NCBI GenBank assembly: GCA_003520455.1
Contig: DOUV01000128.1
Coordinates: forward strand, 1 to 28,273
From: Chloroflexota bacterium
Lineage (GTDB): Bacteria > Chloroflexota > Anaerolineae > Ardenticatenales > Ardenticatenaceae
DNA: 28,273 bases
Reading direction: 5' to 3'
Below, in pieces: positions 1-8,207 of the stretch (its first letter is position 1; each line of letters starts with the position of its first letter). The position numbers were made by a program, and so were the translations under genes. Under the pieces are notes generated by a model that was given only the letters and a program-made list of their open reading frames with translations, made no database searches and was not told where the DNA came from.

Positions 1-45
1 GACAAGGATCGAAGCGTGGATCAACTTCCCTGTGCGGTGGAACAT
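1..45 (-). CDS. Start of an unidentified gene, cut by the window edge
   Basis: On the minus strand an ATG at 45 opens a frame of 15 codons (MFHRTGKLIHASILV) that runs off the window without a stop. It is preceded by an unusually strong purine-rich ribosome site (AAGGAGGAGGAG) directly next to the ATG. It lies about 100 bases downstream of the isochorismatase-fold gene and reads in the same direction, so it is probably the next gene of that operon. Too little is visible to name a family. The start is supported by the ribosome site; the coding call is inference. Confidence 0.5.
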   Translation of the reverse strand, partial: MFHRTGKLIHASILV

Positions 46-145
46 CTCCTCCTCCTTACTGGTGTGATAAGCATGATCAACACAGTTGAATGCCGGTGTC
101 GCCCTTTTCCGCCGTCCCTCCTTTCCAGACAGCGAGCTCACAGGA

Positions 146-841
146 TTACCGACCTCCCGCGGCCCTGCTGATCATTGTGAGGACTTCCTCGGTCGTCTTG
201 GCTGCGATGATACCGCCGTCGGTCATACGCTCCAGGGCATTTGCATGTAACTCGGGGGTGGAGGCAGAACAGCCGTCGGAAACGAGCGTCACCGAGTACC
301 CTCGGTCGGCGGCGTCCCTGGCGGTAAGCTCAACGCAGCCATTCGTGACGATCCCCGTAATCAAGAGGTGATCGATCCCGAGATTCCGCAGGATCTGATC
401 GAGATTGCTGGAGTTAAAGGCACCGGACGAGGTTTTGTTGACGACGATCTCGTCTCCCTCCGGCCGCAGTTCTTCCAGGATTTCGGCCTCGCGGCCGTAG
501 TAGGGGGTCTTGGTCCCCCGCGATGTGAGGGCCGGGACGCCGTCGCGGCCGTCGTTTGTGAGGAAGGCGACCCGCACATGGACGACCTCGATTCCGGCAC
601 TGCGACAGGTGGCCTGGAGACGTTGGATGTTGGGCACGGTCCGCGCGATCGCCTCGAAGCGGTAGCGAAGCAGTTTCTCTTTGCCTTGCTCGCGTGCCAG
701 ACGCCCCATCCACCCGCTGGGGTGAGCGTCGAGGTACTGCATATCGATGACGACTAAAGCCGCCTTCGCCAACTCGAACGGAAACTCGTGAACGGCGTCG
801 GCAACAAGCTGAAAAAAGGGGTCCTGGAATGGAGATGCCAT
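146..841 (-). CDS. Isochorismatase-fold cysteine hydrolase (amidohydrolase)
   Basis: A 231-residue member of the cysteine-hydrolase superfamily that includes isochorismatase, N-carbamoylsarcosine amidase and nicotinamidase. The catalytic triad is visible: Asp33 in VVIDMQ, Lys136 in VVNKTSSGAF and Cys169 in ITGIVTNGCVE, the last preceded by the cis-peptide region typical of the family. The length is normal and no signal peptide is seen, so it should be cytosolic. The start at 841 has a GGGGAGGGG ribosome site about 8 bases upstream, and the gene begins 3 bases after the hyuB stop. Next to HyuA/HyuB, a role hydrolysing a carbamoyl or amide group (N-carbamoylsarcosine amidase type) is more attractive than isochorismate hydrolysis. 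That substrate choice is inference from context; the family is certain. Confidence 0.9.
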   Translation of the reverse strand: MASPFQDPFFQLVADAVHEFPFELAKAALVVIDMQYLDAHPSGWMGRLAREQGKEKLLRYRFEAIARTVPNIQRLQATCRSAGIEVVHVRVAFLTNDGRDGVPALTSRGTKTPYYGREAEILEELRPEGDEIVVNKTSSGAFNSSNLDQILRNLGIDHLLITGIVTNGCVELTARDAADRGYSVTLVSDGCSASTPELHANALERMTDGGIIAAKTTEEVLTMISRAAGGR

Positions 842-844
842 ACG

Positions 845-2584
845 TTAGCCCCTCCCCGCCGTGCGGAGTGATTGGCGCAGTTTCCACGTAGCCGCTTCGT
901 CCAGCGCGGGCGGCTCGCCGACGAGCACGATGCCGTACTCGTCCCGCGCCGCCTCGCGCGATACCTTTCCGTCCAGAACGTCGTTGAGGACTCGAGCTGG
1001 TGGGCGCTCGAGCGGGTCCCCATATCCCCCGGCCCCAGCCGCCCGCACGTGAATGCGTTCCCCCGCGTGGAGGGTGAAGACGCGCTTGCCCGGGATCACC
1101 TCCTCTCGGCCGTCAGCTGTGAGAACGGTCGAGAGGCTATTTCGGCCAGGCCTGCCCCCCAGCAACCCCCAAGGAGCACGAAAGTGATGCTCGCCGCGGT
1201 GTGTGACACTCATCTCACCGCGCAGGAGCTCAAAAATCTTCTCATAGCCAAGGCCGCCGCGGTAGCGCCCCGCCCCGCCCGAATCCTTCCAGAGGCTATG
1301 GCGATGAATCCGCAAGGGGAAATCCATCTCGATCGCCTCCACGGGAACGTTCATAGCGTTGATCACATCGGCGTGCAATACGTCGATCCCGTCCTTGCTG
1401 GGACGGGCGCCGAAGCCGCCGGTCCCCAATTCCGAGCAGACGTACGCCTCCCCGGTCAGCGGGTCAACCCCGCCCATGAACATCGCCAGGGCATTCGCGC
1501 CTGCCGCCGCAGGGACGCGATCCGGAATCGCCTGAACCAGGGCGCCCAGCAAGACGGCCACCACCGCCTCCATGACGACGCTACGTGCACTCACGGCGGC
1601 CGGCGGAATGGGGTTGACAACGGTCCCCTGCGGGAGGTGGACCTGCACCGGACGATAGCATCCCGCATTGTTCGGGATCGTCGGATCGGTGATGGCACGG
1701 ACGACGAAATAGACAGCGGCCATGGCGGGCGACGGAACACAGTTGATCGGACCGCGCACCTGGCGATCGGTACCGGTGAAGTCAACGCAAATATCGGAGC
1801 CGCGCACCGTCACGGTTGCTGCGATCTTGACGCGCCGGTCCAGATCGATCCCATCGTTGTCGACGTAGTCCGCGAAGGTGTAGATGCCATCCGGGATTTC
1901 CTCGATCTTCCGCCGGGTCATGATCTCCGCCCGATCGAGGAGTTCCCCGACGTAGCTCAGCACCTCCTCTTGCCCGTATTCGTCGGACAGCCCGACCAGC
2001 CGCCGCCGGCCGACCTCGTTGGCGGCCATCTGCGCTCGCAGGTCGCCGAAGACGACTTTCGGGATGCGGACGTTCCTCTCGATCAGGCGGTGGAGCGTTC
2101 GATTTGGCTCCCCGGCATCGTAGAACTTGAGCGGCGGGATACAGAGGCCCTCCTGGTACATGTCGGTCGCATCGGTCGCAATGCTCCCGGGGACCTTGCC
2201 CCCCATATCCTGCATGTGGGCGATGCTCGCGCAGAGGGCAACGACCCGCCCCTGGTGGACGACCGGCGTGACCAGGGTGATATCGGGGATGTGCGTCCCC
2301 CCATCATACGGGTCATTCATGATGTAGATGTCGCCCTCGCCCATCTCCGTCGCGGGGAAGGCGCGGAGGATGCTCCCAACGGCCGGGATGAGCATCCCGA
2401 GTAAGCCGGGGAGGGCTGTCGCCTGCGCGACAGTCTCGCCTTGCGAGCTAAAGATGGCGCACGAGCCGTCACCCGCTTTGAGTACTGTGGAATAGGCCGC
2501 CCGTTCCAGCGCCGTCTGCATCTCCTCGGCGATGACGTCGAATCGGTTGCGAATCACCTCAAGCGTGATCGGGTCAAATTTCAC
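845..2584 (-). CDS. hyuB: Hydantoinase/oxoprolinase subunit B (HyuB family)
   Basis: A 579-residue protein of the HyuB/N-methylhydantoinase B family, the partner of HyuA in ATP-dependent opening of cyclic amides (5-oxoprolinase, N-methylhydantoinase, caprolactamase) or in acetone/acetophenone carboxylases. Family landmarks include the N-terminal DPITLEVIRNRF, NDPYDGGTHIPD around residues 90-100, AHMQDMGG around 120, and a C-terminal part with DSGGAGRYRGGLG. The start is GTG at 2584; its GGGAGG ribosome site lies inside the end of hyuA and the two genes overlap by 11 bases, which suggests translational coupling. The length is normal (about 520-600). The exact substrate cannot be read from sequence; the neighbouring amidohydrolase favours a lactam or hydantoin over a carboxylase role. 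Confidence 0.93.
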   Translation of the reverse strand: MKFDPITLEVIRNRFDVIAEEMQTALERAAYSTVLKAGDGSCAIFSSQGETVAQATALPGLLGMLIPAVGSILRAFPATEMGEGDIYIMNDPYDGGTHIPDITLVTPVVHQGRVVALCASIAHMQDMGGKVPGSIATDATDMYQEGLCIPPLKFYDAGEPNRTLHRLIERNVRIPKVVFGDLRAQMAANEVGRRRLVGLSDEYGQEEVLSYVGELLDRAEIMTRRKIEEIPDGIYTFADYVDNDGIDLDRRVKIAATVTVRGSDICVDFTGTDRQVRGPINCVPSPAMAAVYFVVRAITDPTIPNNAGCYRPVQVHLPQGTVVNPIPPAAVSARSVVMEAVVAVLLGALVQAIPDRVPAAAGANALAMFMGGVDPLTGEAYVCSELGTGGFGARPSKDGIDVLHADVINAMNVPVEAIEMDFPLRIHRHSLWKDSGGAGRYRGGLGYEKIFELLRGEMSVTHRGEHHFRAPWGLLGGRPGRNSLSTVLTADGREEVIPGKRVFTLHAGERIHVRAAGAGGYGDPLERPPARVLNDVLDGKVSREAARDEYGIVLVGEPPALDEAATWKLRQSLRTAGRG

Positions 2585-4643
2585 CGGCGTCCTCCCGGCG
2601 ATCGGTGATGATCAGGTTGCCGGTCAGGTCCACGGAGCATGCTTGTCCAGGGTAGACGACGACCGTGGTGTCGGGTTGCTCGACGATGGCGGGCCCGTCA
2701 AATCGCGCCCCGACCGGCAGCCGCGCGCGCTCGAAGAGTGGCACTGGCACATACTCGCCGCACTCCGCGAAGTAGGCCGGCCGCATCCCCTTCCTTGCGT
2801 CGTCTAGTAAGTGCCCGGCAACGGTCTGCCGCAGCTCCGGTTTAGCAAGAACGCGGACGTGGACCGCACGCAGGTTGACGATCTCGACCTTACCATTGGG
2901 GTCCACGTGCCTGTACACCTGCCGATGCTTCTCGTCGAATGCCGCCGCGAGCGCCGAGAGAGTCTCCGGTGGAAGCGAGGTGGGCACCGGCACCTCCAGA
3001 TCATAGGCCTGGCCGGCATAGCGCATATCGGCAAAGCGGAAGACCTCGACCTCGTCGAGCGGGACGTGATCTTGGCGCATCCGCTCGCGCCCCAGCGCCT
3101 CGAGCTGCTCGAAGACCTGGGTCATCTCGTCGATTTCCACCCGATCAACCCGCCGGCCGAACGTATGCGTATGTTCATGTTCGATATTGGCGACCAGGAG
3201 GCCGAAGGCCGAGAGCACCCCGGGCGAGCGCGGGACAATCAGCGTGGGAATGCCCAACTCGCGGATGAGCGCACCGCCATGCACCGGACCGGCCCCGCCA
3301 AGAACGACCATAGCAAACTGACGCGGATCGTAGCCCTGGCGAACCGAGACGAGACGAATCTGATCGGCCATCTGGGCGTTGAGGATCCGGTGGATTCCAC
3401 GGGCCGCTGCGACGACATCCAGACCGAGCCGAGCGGCGATCTCGCCAACTGCTTCTTGCGCAAGGTCCGGGTCGAGCGTGAGCTCGCCGGCCGCGAAGTA
3501 ACTCGGGTTCAAGTATCCCAGCACCAGACTGGCATCTGTGACTGTGGCGTTCTCACCGCCGAGGCCGTAGCAGGCTGGTCCGGGGTCCGCACCTGCGCTG
3601 CGCGGGCCGACTCGCAGGCCACCCGCCTCGTCCATCCAGACGATGCTCCCCCCGCCGGCCCCTATGGTATTGATGTTCACCATCGGCACGCGCAAGGGGT
3701 AAATCGAGATGTGGCCCTCTCGTGAGATAATCGGCCGCCCGTCTTTGATCAGCGAAACATCGCAGCTGGTGCCGCCGATATCGACGGTGATCAGGTTTTC
3801 GAAGCCGGACTGCGCTCCCGCGAAGAGCCCACCGATCACACCAGCAGCCGGACCGGAGAGGGCGAGGGTAACGGGCTTCTCCATTGAGGTGCGCGCCGAG
3901 GTGATCGAGCCCCGCGATTGCATGATCTGAAGTGAGGCCCTGATACCGAGGCTCGACAGCTCCTCCTCCAGCTTCTGGAGATAGGTGACAACATTCGGGC
4001 GCACGTAGGCATCGAAAGCTGTCACGGCGGTGCGCTCGTATTCCTGGAAGACCGGATCGACTTGCGAGGAGAGCGAGACGCTCAGCTCCGGGTACTCCTC
4101 TCTGATGATCTCACGGGTTCGCAGTTCGTGGGCTGGGTTACGAAAGGAGAAGAGGTAGCAAACCGCTATCGCCCCCACCCCATAGCCTTCTACGAGCCGC
4201 CGGACGACCTGCCGCACTTCCTCCTCGTCCAAGGCGATCAGGATGTTGCCTTCGGCGTCCACCCGCTCCGCGATCCCGATCCGCCGGCGGCGCGGGGCCA
4301 GGAACGTTGGCGTTTGCGGATCGAGGAAGAGGTCGTACATCTGCGAACGCTTGATGCGGCCGATCTCCAGCGTGTCCTCGAATCCGGCAGTGGCCAGGAG
4401 GGCCGTGACAGCCCCCCGCTGTTCGAGAATGGCGTTGGTGGCGATGGTCGTGCCATGGATGAAGCGCGCCACGTCCCGCGGGTGGGCGCCGGCGAGGCGC
4501 AATACCTTGGCGGTTCCCTCGCGAACGCCGGCAGCAAGATTGCGCGGTGTAGACGGAACCTTGGTGGCCAAGAGCGTCTCGTTGTCCCACAGGCAGACCA
4601 CATCGGTGAACGTACCGCCGATATCCACGGCGATCTCTAGCAT
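2574..4643 (-). CDS. hyuA: Hydantoinase/oxoprolinase subunit A (HyuA family)
   Basis: A 689-residue HyuA-family ATPase subunit. The actin-like ATP-binding fold is visible as DIGGTFTDVV at residues 7-16 and the second phosphate motif TVDIGGTSCDVSLI near residue 290. Between them lie HGTTIATNAI, SRGSITSA and LSGPAAGVIGG, all family landmarks, and the C-terminal third has the family's ADMRYAGQAYDLEVP. It should phosphorylate or activate the ring amide while HyuB completes cleavage. ATG 4643 has a GGAGG site 9 bases upstream. The gene starts 5 bases after the rraA-like stop and overlaps hyuB, so all three are one transcription unit. A decayed second hyuA/hyuB copy lies at 22785-23036 on the other strand. 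Confidence 0.94.
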   Translation of the reverse strand: MLEIAVDIGGTFTDVVCLWDNETLLATKVPSTPRNLAAGVREGTAKVLRLAGAHPRDVARFIHGTTIATNAILEQRGAVTALLATAGFEDTLEIGRIKRSQMYDLFLDPQTPTFLAPRRRRIGIAERVDAEGNILIALDEEEVRQVVRRLVEGYGVGAIAVCYLFSFRNPAHELRTREIIREEYPELSVSLSSQVDPVFQEYERTAVTAFDAYVRPNVVTYLQKLEEELSSLGIRASLQIMQSRGSITSARTSMEKPVTLALSGPAAGVIGGLFAGAQSGFENLITVDIGGTSCDVSLIKDGRPIISREGHISIYPLRVPMVNINTIGAGGGSIVWMDEAGGLRVGPRSAGADPGPACYGLGGENATVTDASLVLGYLNPSYFAAGELTLDPDLAQEAVGEIAARLGLDVVAAARGIHRILNAQMADQIRLVSVRQGYDPRQFAMVVLGGAGPVHGGALIRELGIPTLIVPRSPGVLSAFGLLVANIEHEHTHTFGRRVDRVEIDEMTQVFEQLEALGRERMRQDHVPLDEVEVFRFADMRYAGQAYDLEVPVPTSLPPETLSALAAAFDEKHRQVYRHVDPNGKVEIVNLRAVHVRVLAKPELRQTVAGHLLDDARKGMRPAYFAECGEYVPVPLFERARLPVGARFDGPAIVEQPDTTVVVYPGQACSVDLTGNLIITDRREDAGEI

Positions 4644-4648
4644 GCCGG

Positions 4649-5305
4649 CTACCCTCCGAGTGGGTAGGACGTGACGAGAGGCGCCCCCTGGAGGATGATC
4701 TCGCGTGCGTGCGCCTCTTTCGCCTCCAGTTCCGGCACCAACCGCACCACGTCGGGCAGCACCTCAACCGGGATGACGAGGGCACCGTCGACGCTGGCGG
4801 CAACGATATCGCCCGGCCGGACCTCGACGCCACCGCAGACGACCGGGACATTCGCAGCCACGGGCCGGACAACGCCACCTGGCCCGTAGAGGCAGGTGCC
4901 TTTGGCGTAGACCGGCAGACCGATCTCGTTCATCTCCTCGGTATCGCGGCAGCCACCATCGATCACGATGCCCGCCAGCCCTTTCTGTTTGCACGCCAGA
5001 ATGATGATGTCCCCCATCATGCTCAAGACCTGGTCCGTCCCACTCGCCGTCACCCAGACGTCGCCCGGATTGGCATCGTCAACGGTCTTGAAGACGTAGC
5101 GGCGGATATCGTCGGAGCCGCCGCGCTCGCGCGAAACCTCATACTTCGTGGTGACGGCCGGGCCGATCGTCGTGCCACGGGTCTTCACCATCGGGCGGAT
5201 CCCGCTCATCGCAAACGTGCGCGGATCGTGCCCCAGCCGGCGCAGTGCGTCGGTCAGTAGCGTGGCTGAAGCACCTCGAAGCGCATCGAGCTGTTCGCTG
5301 CTCAT
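4649..5305 (-). CDS. RraA-like / 4-hydroxy-4-methyl-2-oxoglutarate aldolase family protein
   Basis: A 218-residue member of the RraA/HMG-CHA aldolase family. The active-site Arg-Asp pair is present as GGCRDTEEM (Arg120, Asp121), followed by GLPVYAKG, and the C-terminal segment has RPGDIVAASVDGALVIP where classical members have GDxVxADxDG. Family enzymes are divalent-metal class II aldolases cleaving 4-hydroxy-2-oxo acids to pyruvate, or oxaloacetate decarboxylases. The RNase E inhibitor RraA is the same fold but is a proteobacterial role and unlikely in a catabolic operon. The ATG at 5305 overlaps the stop of the preceding oxidoreductase by 4 bases. Aldolase function is inferred; family membership is clear. 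Confidence 0.85.
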   Translation of the reverse strand: MSSEQLDALRGASATLLTDALRRLGHDPRTFAMSGIRPMVKTRGTTIGPAVTTKYEVSRERGGSDDIRRYVFKTVDDANPGDVWVTASGTDQVLSMMGDIIILACKQKGLAGIVIDGGCRDTEEMNEIGLPVYAKGTCLYGPGGVVRPVAANVPVVCGGVEVRPGDIVAASVDGALVIPVEVLPDVVRLVPELEAKEAHAREIILQGAPLVTSYPLGG

Positions 5306-6309
5306 CGTATTCGCTCCTCGTACACATCTGCGACGCGAACCGGAGAGCCCGATTCCGCCGCGCGGTAGGCCGCCAGGACAATCGCGAGCGAGATCTTGCC
5401 GTCCTCGCCCGTGATCGCCGGCTCACGATCCTCCACGATCGACGCGACGAACTCGGCCACCTCCTTATCGAAAGGATCGTCGCGATCAACCGTGGTGACG
5501 AAGTGTTGGTCCTCGCTGGCGAACTCGAGCGATTTCCCGCTGCGGAGCCGGATCGCGCCACGTGTTCCGTATAGCTCGAGGTCGTACTTGCCGGGTAGCG
5601 TGAAGAAGTTGTAGTTCTGGAAGATGGAGCCGATCGCGCCGCTCGCGAAGCGCAGGCTCGCGACCAAATTGTCTTCGAGCTTGCCGGCGTGTCCGAACGT
5701 GCCCTTGTAGGCCTGGATCTCCTCGACCTCGCTCCCCACGAGCCAATGGATGCGATCGACCCCATGGATGCCAGCCGAGGTCAAGACGCCGCCGATAGCC
5801 ATGCTCTTGTCCCAATACCAGGGTGTCCAGGCGCCCGACCCGGCAGGTCCGCCACCGGAGAGCGCGTCTAGAACCGCCACAGGCGTTCCCAATCGGCCCT
5901 CGTCGATGAGCCGCTTCGCCATCTGCACTTCAGCGTGGAAGCGATGGCGGAAGCCCAACATCAATTTGAGCCTCCGGCGGCGGCAGGCGGCGATGATCTC
6001 GTTGGCCTCCCGGATCGTCGCGCACATCGGCTTCTCGAGAAGGATATGCTTTCCCGCCGCGGCGGCCGCCATGGCGACAGGATAATGGAGGCGGTCGGGG
6101 ACACCGATGCTGATTGCATCCACATCCGCCCCTAGCATTTCGCGGTAATCGCGGTAGTAGGCGGCGCCGACCTCGGCAGCAAAGGCTCGTCCGGCCCGTT
6201 CGTCGATATCTGCGATGCCGGCGATCTTGGCGTCCGGAAGCCGCTGGTAGCCGTGGGCGTGAATGTGCCCGATCTTCCCGGCGCCGACGATTCCGATTCG
6301 CACAGTCAT
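5302..6309 (-). CDS. Gfo/Idh/MocA family NAD(P)-dependent oxidoreductase
   Basis: A 335-residue dehydrogenase with an N-terminal Rossmann fold (GIVGAGKIGHIH, residues 6-17), the family's EKP motif at 92-94 (catalytic Lys93), and the C-terminal alpha/beta domain with GGVLTSAGIHGVDRIHWL, where His182 is the usual second active-site residue. Members oxidise sugars, inositols and other polyols or their derivatives. I chose ATG 6309, which has GGAG 7 bases upstream; a TTG at 6321 would put that ribosome site inside the coding region. It begins 12 bases after the DUF4438 stop and overlaps the RraA-like gene by 4 bases. The substrate is not predictable. Confidence 0.9.
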   Translation of the reverse strand: MTVRIGIVGAGKIGHIHAHGYQRLPDAKIAGIADIDERAGRAFAAEVGAAYYRDYREMLGADVDAISIGVPDRLHYPVAMAAAAAGKHILLEKPMCATIREANEIIAACRRRRLKLMLGFRHRFHAEVQMAKRLIDEGRLGTPVAVLDALSGGGPAGSGAWTPWYWDKSMAIGGVLTSAGIHGVDRIHWLVGSEVEEIQAYKGTFGHAGKLEDNLVASLRFASGAIGSIFQNYNFFTLPGKYDLELYGTRGAIRLRSGKSLEFASEDQHFVTTVDRDDPFDKEVAEFVASIVEDREPAITGEDGKISLAIVLAAYRAAESGSPVRVADVYEERIR

Positions 6310-6321
6310 GGCTGGCTCCAA

Positions 6322-7215
6322 TTACAGGCTGTCACGCAGGCCGAGCAGAAGCGCGATATTCGCGCCTTCGTCCGGATACGGCTCGATGAAGCCGTCCGAG
6401 GAGGAAAGAATTGGTGTTACACCGGCACCGTGGCCGCCGATCACGCTGTCCCCCTGCGAGACGACGCCGACGGTGACCGCGCCCCGGCGGTAGAAGTTCG
6501 AGTAGGTCGTATCATAATCGCGGATAGCGATGATGTCGCCCAGGCGGACATCCTCAAGACCGGCCTCGGCCAGCGCATCCTCGTCGCTCGTTTGAAGATC
6601 CAGGTCCCAACGGTCCGAAGTGTGACCGTGCCCGGAGCCAACGAGGCTTGCCGGTGCAATCCCACGCACGGGGACGCATAGCTTGCCGCCCGACCCGAAC
6701 TCGAACCCCATCTTCTCGGCGAGTTGGGGGGAGAGGCTGCGGGCCTGCACGCCCGGAAAATCGGGGAATTCCAGACCAACACCGGTCGCCTTGATCTGGA
6801 TCTTGTCCCCGTAGGCGAGGGCATCGAGGGTCGCATCCTCGAAGTGCAGAATGACGTTGCCGCCGTGACCATACTTGCCCGTGACGGTCCCCTTCGCGCC
6901 GCGCGCCGCGCCGGTCATCACGGTTCCCACGTTGCCGATACAAGCGAAGGCGTTGAGAGCGATGTTCGCGCCGGGATTATCGTGCTTGATGCTGACACCC
7001 GGCGATAGGTGATCGGCGGCCCAGCCCCGCGCGCGGTCGCCAACCTTGACGTTGTAGACGATACCCCCCGACATCGGGACCGCGTGGATCGTCCCCTTGC
7101 TCGACACCAGGTATTGGCTGCCGACGTCCCCAAGCGGCGACGGGAGGTAGATTGCTGGGGTCACCCAGCCCAGAACCGAAATCTGCACCAGGCGATCCTG
7201 ATTCATCTTGAGCAT
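6322..7215 (-). CDS. DUF4438 family protein, copy 1
   Basis: A 297-residue protein of the DUF4438 family, clearly paralogous to the next gene upstream. Shared landmarks are GGIVYNV near the N-terminus, GxSIKH, NxAxxxxACxGN, RGAKGTVTGKYG, RLGDIIAIRDYD and GGHGAG. No signal peptide, membrane segment or known catalytic motif is recognised. The conserved Gly-rich GGHGxG and acidic RDYD segments might bind metal or ligand, but that is a guess. ATG 7215 has AAGGAG 8 bases upstream, so a longer reading from 7248 is rejected. The pair sits between an alcohol dehydrogenase and a Gfo/Idh oxidoreductase, arguing for a metabolic role. The function of the family is unknown to me. Confidence 0.8.
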   Translation of the reverse strand: MLKMNQDRLVQISVLGWVTPAIYLPSPLGDVGSQYLVSSKGTIHAVPMSGGIVYNVKVGDRARGWAADHLSPGVSIKHDNPGANIALNAFACIGNVGTVMTGAARGAKGTVTGKYGHGGNVILHFEDATLDALAYGDKIQIKATGVGLEFPDFPGVQARSLSPQLAEKMGFEFGSGGKLCVPVRGIAPASLVGSGHGHTSDRWDLDLQTSDEDALAEAGLEDVRLGDIIAIRDYDTTYSNFYRRGAVTVGVVSQGDSVIGGHGAGVTPILSSSDGFIEPYPDEGANIALLLGLRDSL

Positions 7216-7300
7216 GGCACACACTCCTTCATGCAGATCGCGAGCCATGCGCGGATCCGTTGCTCCGCGCGCTCGCGTGAATTCGAGAGCTGATGGAGAG

Positions 7301-7325
7301 GCGGTGGCCTCTCATGGCCACCCGC
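7301..7325. repeat. Intercistronic hairpin between the two DUF4438 genes
   Basis: GGTGGCC (7303-7309) and GGCCACC (7316-7322) pair across a 6-base loop, and an outer GC pair forms after a single bulged C at 7323. It begins 3 bases beyond the stop of DUF4438 copy 2 in the direction of transcription. There is no T-run after it on either strand, so it is more likely an mRNA-processing or stabilising hairpin than an intrinsic terminator. Confidence 0.45.
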
Positions 7326-7327
7326 TC

Positions 7328-8194
7328 TTATTTGTGGCGCTCGCGAATTCCGAGATAGGTATCGACATTCGCGTTCGGGTCGAAGTGGTAGGTGAGTTGG
7401 CCGGTATGGTTGGTCATAAGGGTCTGAATCCCTGGACCGTGGCCGCCACGCGGCGAATCCGCGTGGATGACCGTCGCGATTGTCACCGAGCCGCGCTTGA
7501 AGGTGCGGCCGAAGCGGTGATCGTGGTCCTTGATCGCCACAATATCTCCCAGCCGCAGCTTGTCCAGGCCAAGCTCCCGGAGGGTCTCCATATCGGCCGT
7601 CATCACATCCTGATCGACCATCTCCGGGGGCACCTCCTGGCCAGAACCCATCAGATATGATGGCATCTCGGCCACCACGGGCACGTCGAGCTTCCCATCC
7701 GTCACGGTGATTCCCATCTTTTCGAGTAGCCCCGGATCGGTGTTGATGATCCGAATGTCCGGGAAACCCTCGATCTCGACACCGTAGCCATAGGCCTTGA
7801 CGATGACTGTATCACCGATGCAGAGATTCTCCATCACATCGGTGGGGAAGTCGGCGCAGACCCGCCCGTGCTTGCCTGTCAGGACGCCTCGCGCCCCGCG
7901 GGCGATCCCCGACGTGACGACCACCTCGTTGCCGACACATGCAAAGAATGCGAGGGCATTGTTCGCCATCATCTCGTTGTGCTTGATCGAGGCGCCCGGC
8001 TCGACGTGGTCGCCGGCCGCCCAACCGTACGCCGGGTCCCCGATACGGACGTTATAGACAATCCCGCCCATACCGACGGTCACGGCTATCCGGCCGTCAT
8101 ACAAGTCGACGAAGGCGGAGCTTCCGGCGGGTGGAGGCGCAACCTCGCCCGCCACGCCGATCTTCACGACCCGATCCGTATTCACCCGTATCAT
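7328..8194 (-). CDS. DUF4438 family protein, copy 2
   Basis: A 288-residue DUF4438 protein that aligns along its whole length with copy 1: GGIVYNVRIGD, GASIKHNE, FFACVGNE, RGARGVLTGKHG, LRLGDIVAIKDHDHRFG and GGHGPG. The divergence is substantial, so this is an old duplication, perhaps forming a hetero-oligomer. ATG 8194 is preceded by GAGGAG at a spacing of 7. It starts 13 bases after the alcohol dehydrogenase stop and is separated from copy 1 by 112 bases containing a hairpin. No transmembrane segment or signal is seen. The molecular function is unknown. Confidence 0.82.
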   Translation of the reverse strand: MIRVNTDRVVKIGVAGEVAPPPAGSSAFVDLYDGRIAVTVGMGGIVYNVRIGDPAYGWAAGDHVEPGASIKHNEMMANNALAFFACVGNEVVVTSGIARGARGVLTGKHGRVCADFPTDVMENLCIGDTVIVKAYGYGVEIEGFPDIRIINTDPGLLEKMGITVTDGKLDVPVVAEMPSYLMGSGQEVPPEMVDQDVMTADMETLRELGLDKLRLGDIVAIKDHDHRFGRTFKRGSVTIATVIHADSPRGGHGPGIQTLMTNHTGQLTYHFDPNANVDTYLGIRERHK

Positions 8195-8207
8195 AGGAGC
8201 ACTCCTC

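Noticed and set aside
872..2404. Long plus-strand open frame opposite hyuB
   Set aside because: It has no family features and lies exactly opposite a convincing HyuB gene; high GC gives long antisense frames here.
6310..6321. TTG start for the Gfo/Idh oxidoreductase
   Set aside because: The GGAG ribosome site for ATG 6309 would lie inside the coding region.
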